In this document: positions 57,510 to 64,000 of the stretch, in pieces
Layout of the letters: each line of letters opens with the position of its first letter
Numbering within the stretch: the first letter of the stretch is position 1
Origin: Bufo bufo
Taxonomy: Eukaryota > Chordata > Amphibia > Anura > Bufonidae
Reading direction: 5' to 3'
Length of the DNA: 64,000 nucleotides
Assembly (NCBI RefSeq): GCF_905171765.1
Contig: NC_053392.1
Location: forward strand, 503,670,556 to 503,734,555
Translations under genes and position numbers: made by a program
Notes under the pieces: model-generated
What the model saw: only the letters and a program-made list of their open reading frames with translations
Told to the model about the DNA's origin: nothing
The model's database searches: none

Positions 57510-58366
57510 GGCCTCTTTCAGACGGGCGTTGCGGGAAGAGGTGCGGGTGCGTTGCGGGAACATGCGCGATTTTTCCGTGCGAGTGCAAAACATTGTAATG
57601 CGTTTTGCACTCGCGCGAGAAAAATTGTGCATGTTTGGTACCAAAACCCGAACTTATTCACAGAAGTACGGGCTTGGGATCGGTGTTGTGTAGATTTGTA
57701 TTATTTTCCCTTATAACATGGTTATAAGGGAAAATAATAGCATCCTGAATACAGAATGCTTAGTACAATAGGGCTGGAGGGGTTAAAAAAAAATAATTTA
57801 ACTCTCCTTAATCCACTTGATCGCACAGCCGGCATCTCTTCTGTCTCCTTTTTTGCTGTGTGCAGCAACAGGACCTGTGGTGACGTCACTCCGGTCATCA
57901 CATGGTCCATCACATGATCAATCACCATGGTAAAAGATCATGTGATGACCGGATGCCGATCTGGATGTGACTGAAAGCATTTGTGAGACGCATCCGGATG
58001 CAGATCCATCTCACAAATGCATTGCAAGAACGAATCTGTCTTGCGGACAGACGGATCCGTCTTGTATCTTTTTACACATTTATTTTGAATGCCGGATCCG
58101 GCACTAATGCATTCCTATATAGAAAAATGCCGGCATTTCGGCAAGTCTTCAGTTTTTTTCGCCGGAGATAAAACCGTAGCATGCTGCGGTTTCCTCTTTT
58201 GCCTAATCAGTCAAAACGACTGAACTGAAGACATCCTGATGCATCCTGAGCGGATTGCTCTCCATTCAGAATGCATGGGGATATAACTAATCAGTTATTA
58301 TCCGGTATAGAGCCCCTAGGACAGAACTCTATGCCGGAAAAGAAAAACGCTAGTGTGAAAGTACCC
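57510..58366. mobile_element. Chimeric TWA-type MITE
   Basis: The left end is the CACACGGGCG subtype (GGCCTCTTTCAGACGGGCG) and the right end the CACACTTGCG subtype (CGCTAGTGTGAAAGTACCC). TAA is at both outer edges (57507-57509 and 58367-58369). The switch is near 57950, at GATGACCGGA. Confidence 0.75.
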
Positions 58367-58734
58367 TAAAATATTAAGTTTAAATCCCCCCCCCTTTCCC
58401 AATTTTACATATAAAATATATAAAATAATAAACATATTACATAGCGCAATGTCCGAAAAGTCCAAACTATTAAATTATTAAAAAATATCTCTAATGCGGT
58501 GAGCGCTGTAACAGAAATAAATAAAAACCATGTGATTCGCCATTTTTTTGTCACCCCAAAAAATAGGATAGGACTGTTCTATTATGGGCCGAACGTTTCA
58601 TAAAATGCAAAATGCACTCCTTTTTTTTTTTGGTGTGTTTTTTTTTTTTTGGTATTGAGTATCGCAATACTTTTTTATGGTGACGAAAGAGAATCAAAAT
58701 TTGGGTATCGAAACAACCCTACGCTTTTAATACT

Positions 58735-58751
58735 GGGGGGGGGGGGGGGGG
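58735..58751. repeat. Poly-G tract
   Basis: About 17 consecutive G. Confidence 0.9.
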
Positions 58752-59199
58752 CGAGAAGGTCGCACTGCACCACCAATGTTTTTTATACTGACGGGGAGGG
58801 GGCACTGCGCCACCAATGATACTGCGGCAGTTAACCCCTGTCATAGAGGAAGGGTGCCGGCTATGTGATTCTACCGCCTCCTGTATTTGTATTACAAGTT
58901 AACTTCCATTGGTGGCGCAGTGCGCCTGCCCCTCCTCCTCATTGGCGGCACAGGGGGAGGCAGAGACTGCTTCCTTCTCCCCTGTGCTGCTGAGGGAACT
59001 TGGAGCACGCTGACAGCAGTGCGCTCATGTTCTATACTAGACCGCGCAGCCCAGTATCGCAAAAATAGAAATCCCGGTATCGTATTTAAACCGGTACAAA
59101 AGTATCGATTTTGGTATTGAAATTTCGATACCCGAAACAACCCTAAACGGAATCCATAATGCAATTCAGATTATACCACAACCCGAACTCTAATTTCAA

Positions 59200-59902
59200 A
59201 ATATAAAATTCGCTCACCCCTACTGCGTTCCTTCCTTCAGCTGCCAGCTTGATGTAAATCTAGCAATTGGCGCAATGAATGGGGGAGACCTCTGGATCCA
59301 TGTGAGGTACAGGGCTGGTTCTAGCTTTGTTATGAAGAGATTGTCATGTCATATATGATGTCTGATTGTCAGTTTTTTACACTAATTATGGCATAACCCC
59401 TTTAACGGTATTTAATATGCTGTTTGTTTCAGTAGCGGAGCTGCAGTTTTGTCGGCACTGCTGTAGGGCACAGGAAAATAATATTTCCTGTGTTTTCTGC
59501 TTCCAAGGCATGCGAGGTGAGCGACTTCACATGCATCTGAGGTCCTCTGGTTTCAGCACCTCTTCTGACCTTTGGCATACTTATACTTATTTTGGGGAAT
59601 CTGCTGTTCTGCTTAGTTTTTGGTTCTAAACCTTGGTTGGCACCAGGCCATATGTTCACTTGATGTTTGCTGCAGTTTTTATTTCTAGTAAAATAATTAT
59701 ACCTGAATAATGCGCTAAACAGCACAACAGACGTGCATTTTACCATGTTTATTATGAAGAGCCAGTCATCAGGTTGTCCTCTTACAAACCATCCCCACCA
59801 GGATCCCTTGAAGATGCCTTCCTAGTTTTTCACCATTAGCACCCAGTAACTGCGTACTTCAGAAAACAAAGCTTGGGAAAAAATCCAGCATATATGCAGA
59901 TT
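59200..59902. other. Probable intron, nothing recognised
   Basis: No exon or repeat boundaries could be supported. Confidence 0.4.
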
Positions 59903-60270
59903 GGGGCTTAAAGGGGTTTTTATGGGATTTTCGTATTGATGGCCTGCACCCTTGCTGATCAGCTGTTTGAGTAGGCCACAGTGCTCACCGGCGCTCCATT
60001 GAAGGCAGCAGCCTCCTCGTAGCTTACTAAGCACAGCGCCGTCCGTTTGATAGTGGCTTTGCCTGGTATTGCAGCTGAGCCCCATAAACTTGAATGGAGC
60101 CGAGCTGCTTTTAGGCCATGTGAGTGACAAACGTCACGTAACATAGACTAGAAAGAAGCCTAATGGAGCGCCGTGGCCGCTTCATACAGCAGAGTTGCTG
60201 GGAGCTTGACCCCCATCGATCCTGAGTATAGTAGGCTATCAATATGGAAAAAAAAAAAAAAAAAAAAAAA
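59903..60270. repeat. TTAA/GGTCATCAATA-type MITE with A-run
   Basis: TTAAAGGGGTTTTTATGGGA, then TATTGATGGCCTGCACC, inverted weakly at GTAGGCTATCAATATGG. A run of about 23 A follows at 60248-60270. The inner part shares ACAGCGCCGTCC with 55071-55440. Confidence 0.65.
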
Positions 60271-61092
60271 TTAATTGGCGCTAAGATCTGATAGGCCTAG
60301 TTGACCCCACACGTCATCCACAGTTCACTCTGGATATTGGGTAGTTTTCATGGCATACGATTTTGCTCAGCTTATGCGCCCGTCTCAATATAAACACTGC
60401 TCATGTGCCAGTTCTCTGCTGTACTTCTTGAGGTTTAGAGTGGCCTGTGGATGATGTATGTGGTGTCGTCCACGTTAATCAAAGAGGGGCTGTCTTGGCA
60501 CTGAGGCCGCAGGACACTTATAAAATCAGGATATGCCCAGCAGACACTTGAACTCTAATTTGCATTCAGTGTAGGAATTTTTCGGCCCTTTTAGGTGGGT
60601 TTTCTCCATACTTAGATATTGTTGGCCATTCCTCAGGATAGGTCTTCAATAATGGATCGCAGCAGTGTGAGAAACTATACAGGGGATGGAGCCAGAAGTA
60701 TGAGGTGCCATCCACTGTGTAGTAGCTCTGCCAGGGCACTGCTTATCAGATGAATGCGAGCTGAGCTGCAGTAAGGCTGGTATTAGACCACCGGATGAGG
60801 CTGATGATCGCCTGCTGGTCGGGGGAGGAGACCTCTGCATTTACATGCAGCAGTCCCCTCCACAGTATGGGAAGAAATGATAGTGAATGCCATTGCTCGT
60901 CCCTATACAGAATCATTATTTGCCGGCAGCAGAGACAGTGATTAGGCAGCAAGATCTGCTGCCGGAAAATGGTTATTTTTTTTTGTTTTGTTTTGTTTGC
61001 TCGTTCATTGGGCAATTGCACTTTTTATGCAGGCTAACAAAAATATACCGTAGATGTTTGCCGGCATCAGATCGTAATCGACAGAACTCTTA
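60271..61092. other. Probable intron, mostly unassigned
   Basis: Around 60630-60660 a CAGGATAGGTCTTCAAT piece of the GGTCATCAATA family is present. No exon was recognised. Confidence 0.4.
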
Positions 61093-61382
61093 GGGCTCTT
61101 TCACACGAGCGGATCCCGTGCGGGTAATCTGCTGCATGAAAGACAGCCAAGCCCTGCTCCGGACAGCAGAGACACGGAGCAGTAACATGATTGATAACGC
61201 TCCGTGCCTCTCTGTGATCTTTTTACTACAAAATCACAGTGAGATAAAGTTGTCACAGATCAGAGGGGCACGGCGCGTTATCAATCATGTTAATGCTCCG
61301 TGTCTCTGCTGTGCGGAACGGGGCTTGGCTGTCATTCACGCAGCGGATACCACTCACGGGATCCGCTCGTGTGAAAGAGCCC
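61093..61382. mobile_element. TWA-type MITE with near-perfect arms
   Basis: GGGCTCTTTCACACGAGCGG and CCGCTCGTGTGAAAGAGCCC are exact, with TTA at 61090-61092 and 61383-61385. It is 290 bp and self-complementary over most of its length (CTCCGTGYCTCT and ATCAATCATGTTA arms). Confidence 0.95.
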
Positions 61383-61712
61383 TTACACTGGCAGATCATC
61401 TCTGACCAGCAGTCCTATGAACGCTTGTTAGTGATGATCTGCCCGACTATCAGCAGGTGTAATACAGGCCAGTGCTGGAAACTGCACACTGGATGGAGCC
61501 TTCTGTCCACGGTATGGTTTCTCGCAGCTACCTGAAACGCTGTTTGGTGAGGGTGTCGGACGCCCAGTGATCTGACCTTGATGACTTGTCCTGAGGGTAG
61601 GTCATCAATATGTAAGAACCGGAAACCCCTTTTTAAGGTATGCATGGCGACTGGGGTATTTTTAAGGTATACAGCCTGGTGGGAACTATTTATAAGGGCA
61701 GGTTCCATTTAA

Positions 61713-62004
61713 GGGTCCATTCACATGTCCGCAAAACACGGACACCAGCCATGTGTGTGTTTTGCAGACTGTACATGGCTGGCACTATAATAGAAATGCC
61801 TTTTCTTGTCCGTGTCTGCGGACACTAATAGGACATGTTCTATTTTATTTTGCGGGGCCATGGAACGGAAGTGCGGATGCGGACAGCACCCGGTGTGCTG
61901 TCCGCATTTTTTTTGCAGCCCCATTGAAAATGAATGGGTCCGCACCCGTTCCGCAAAATTGTGGAACAGATGCAGACCCATTTTGAGCACGTGTGAGTGG
62001 TTCC
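61713..62004. mobile_element. TWA-type MITE, TCACATGTCCG subtype
   Basis: GGGTCCATTCACATG at the left; CGTGTGAGTGGTTCC at the right is a looser inverted match. TAA at 61710-61712 and 62005-62007. Inner arms include AATAGGACATGTTCTATTTT. Confidence 0.8.
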
Positions 62005-62007
62005 TAA

Positions 62008-62990
62008 CACCAGGTTATTGCCTCCAAATAATGGCATAAATGTCAGTCAGCAGGAACAGTAACCTGGCATGAAGTAGAAGGTTTATTAAGACAGTATGGA
62101 GATGGTATGTGCACAGCAGTGCTGAGAATTAGTCACTCATTTACTTAATTTTTTACAGTAGGTTTTTAACACAACATTTTGAGAATTGTAAAAAGTTACT
62201 GTTTTAAGGGATCACAATAGTAAAATTCTCCTCCTACCTGATGAAATTGTGTTCATTTTGGCCGGTAATATCCTGGAAGCTGCACAGACAAGCCCTGCGA
62301 GTGCCTTCCTTTTGCCGTAATATGATTCATTCTGGCTCACGTCCATTAGGTGGGGAGGATTCACACAGGATGTCTTGTGATGTTCTTGCCCCTGCCTTTA
62401 TGTTGCAGCATACCTCTTCCTTGGAGGTTTGGCATCAGTATGGAGAAAACATGCCTGATGTATGCAGTATTCACTGGATATAGACATTGGTAAATGATAA
62501 AATTCTGTCCATCTGCAGCTGCCACTAGAGGGAGCTTTCTGCACATGTGAATGTAAATGCTGCTACAAGCCACTCCAAAAACGTACTGGTCGGTAGATTT
62601 GGAATCAAGTTTGTGAGACTCATTGGAGACGGGCTCAGATGCGACCGATCAGTGTCTGTAGAGCGCCGTGGCATATGTTGGCGCTATAGAAATGAATGAA
62701 ATAGTATTTTACTGAGCATCACTCTGATTTACCGCAGAACAGTAGATTCTAATTTTATTGCTCATCGCTGGTTTTCCGACGTGGGCAAATGATAACTATG
62801 ATTGGCCAGTGCAAATGGGCCTTCAAAGGTTGTCCCATTTTTATTTTTTATTTTTTTTGGGGGGGAATGGCATCGGTTAAAATATTTTAATGCAACCCTC
62901 CTGACCAAGACAAAAAATACCACATTAACTGGGAAATGGACAGAACACAACCAGATGCACAGTTAATTTCTTGAACCAGAGGCTTGCTTT
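62008..62990. other. Probable intron; one CTCF-like site
   Basis: No exon recognised. GCCACTAGAGGGAGCT at 62521-62536 resembles the CTCF core (CCASYAGRKGGC), but a similar phrase also occurs in repeats. A T-rich tract ending in G-run is near 62837-62863. Confidence 0.35.
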
Positions 62991-62996
62991 GAGCAA

Positions 62997-63384
62997 TTAG
63001 GGGTTGTCCAGGTTAAACTTTTTACTATTGATGGCCTATACTCGGGATAGGTCATCAAGATCAGATCGGCGGGGGTCCGACTCCTGGCCCCCCTGCCAGG
63101 CAGCTGTTTGAAGAGGAGGCGGCAGCGCTCGTACAAGCATTGCGTCCTCGCAGCGGTGGCGCAGTGTAATTACAAGTGCTTGTCCCATTAGAATGAATGG
63201 AATAAGCACTTCTAATTACACTTTGCCTCCGAGACAAAACGCAGTGTAATCTTAAAGAGGAAATTAGCGCCTGCACGGACGCCACCTCCCTTTTCATACA
63301 GCTGATCGGTGGGGATGCCAGGCGTTGGACCACTTAGTCTGATATTGATGACCTATCCTGAGCACAGGTCATCAATAGTATGGA
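62997..63384. repeat. GGTCATCAATA-family MITE
   Basis: TTAGGGGTTGTCCAGG, then GATAGGTCATCAAGATCAGA, inverted at TGATATTGATGACCTATCC near 63342-63360. Inner arms GTGTAATTACAAGTGCTT and AAGCACTTCTAATTACAC. Confidence 0.8.
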
Positions 63385-63510
63385 TGTTTTCAAGTTCGGC
63401 GTACAAAGTTCGGATTATCTAAGAATTCCCTTATGGATTCCGCCACCACGGACCATAACTGAGTTCTTAGATAACCCGAACCAAGACCTTGTACGCTGAA
63501 CTTGAAAACA
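63385..63510. repeat. 126-bp foldback
   Basis: TGTTTTCAAGTTCGGCGTAC is inverted at the right end (GTACGCTGAACTTGAAAACA), with inner GTTCGG...TCTAAGAA and TTCTTAGATAACCCGAAC arms. Confidence 0.92.
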
Positions 63511-63609
63511 CAAGTTCGCTCATCCCTAATCAATAGTATGCTCCTCCGTTATTGTAATTAAATCTAATGATTACAATGCGGATGGCACAACTGTAGTGAG
63601 AAGCGGAGA

Positions 63610-63645
63610 TTAAAGGGGTCATCTGCCTGTTGTTCAGCCCCTTTA
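63610..63645. repeat. Minimal TTAA-type repeat (36 bp)
   Basis: TTAAAGGGGTCATCTG and, 4 bases later, GTTCAGCCCCTTTAA: two TTAA-type ends almost back to back. Confidence 0.6.
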
Positions 63646-64000
63646 ATGCCAACGACACAGAAGATCTTTACTGTGATGACTTCACAGGACTGATGGTTTT
63701 CCATGAAGCGTATTCTCGATCCATCCCTTCATTTACAGTAATGCTGTAATACTCCAGCAGTGTCCAGCGCTGGATGGGTCTCGTCTCTAGACGCGGAGCA
63801 GGATTCGTAAGGTGTAATGTGAGAGCACCCGCTTTGTAAGTCGCTGCCCTCTTCCTCCCTAATGTTCTACATCCAGGTTTGCGGTCACAAGGAGCGTCCT
63901 GTCCAAATGTAGTAATCCCTAAAAATGGAAAGCCGCGTGGTGAAATGAGGGAAGATGTTGCAGGCGGCGTTCACACTTGTCAGTGGAGAAATGTTCTCCT
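63646..64000. other. Probable intron, start of another MITE at the edge
   Basis: No exon identified. GGCGTTCACACTTGTCA at about 63966 looks like the beginning of a CACACTTGCG-type element cut by the window end. Confidence 0.4.

Larger units (their letters stand above)
56410..59190. repeat. Large inverted repeat region with nested MITEs
   Basis: Left GGAATTGCGTTATGGTCCGT...TTGTTTCGGTACC and right GGTATTGAAATTTCGATACC...AACAACCCTAAACGG...ATAATGCAATTC form long inverted arms. GATACTCGATACC and GAGTATCGCAATAC occur in the inner part. The TWA-type elements at 57120-57436 and 57510-58366 sit inside. Confidence 0.6.

Noticed and set aside
1..64000. Search for a new defence, biosynthetic or toxin-type system
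   Set aside because: No gene cluster of host or bacterial type was found; coding signals are explained by transposable elements and one possible host exon.

Overview
The window looks like a piece of a large, repeat-rich vertebrate genome, most likely an anuran amphibian. This is an inference from the mix of elements: Tc1 elements, a Penelope-like element, L1/Tx1-like LINEs, a Gmr1-type Ty3 retrotransposon, a class I endogenous retrovirus, and very dense foldback MITEs. Almost all longer open frames are pieces of transposable elements or arise by chance in palindromic repeats. No complete host gene, tRNA, rRNA or CRISPR array was seen, and no new defence or metabolic system. The main interest is element architecture.

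Layout. 0.3-1.8 kb: a nearly full-length but broken Tc1 transposon, minus strand. 1.85-6.8 kb: an LTR retrotransposon, minus strand, in the order gag-protease-integrase-RT-RNase H (Gmr1-type). 7-14 kb: MITEs, a deleted Tc1 copy, and a small retro-inserted element with a 15-bp target duplication. 14.3-20.5 kb: a Penelope-like element with RT, a GIY-YIG endonuclease and a hammerhead-ribozyme-like motif. It is split by a Tc1 copy, and that copy is itself split by a 5'-truncated L1-like LINE. 21-25.5 kb: a hAT MITE and a 2.46-kb TTAA-flanked repeat with internal tandem units. 25.7-28.9 kb: a minus-strand L1-like fragment broken by two foldback elements. 30-33.3 kb: further MITEs. 33.4-37.8 kb: a plus-strand L1-like LINE carrying another deleted Tc1. 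38-41.8 kb: hAT, TWA-flanked and TTAA-flanked MITEs. 42.3-47.7 kb: a defective class I retrovirus-like provirus with three DNA-element insertions in pol. 49.2-49.7 kb: a CpG-rich promoter and an apparent first exon of an unidentified host gene on the plus strand. 49.5-64 kb: probably intron 1 of that gene, made largely of MITEs.

The MITEs fall into recurring classes. One has 3-bp TTA/TAA target duplications and ends near GGSYYHHDKCACACG, as in PIF/Harbinger. One has TTAA target sites and TTAAAGGG-type ends, as in piggyBac or Kolobok. One is hAT-like with exact 8-bp duplications. Foldbacks whose superfamily cannot be fixed by eye make up the rest. The shared target duplications and nesting allow relative insertion order to be read directly at several loci.
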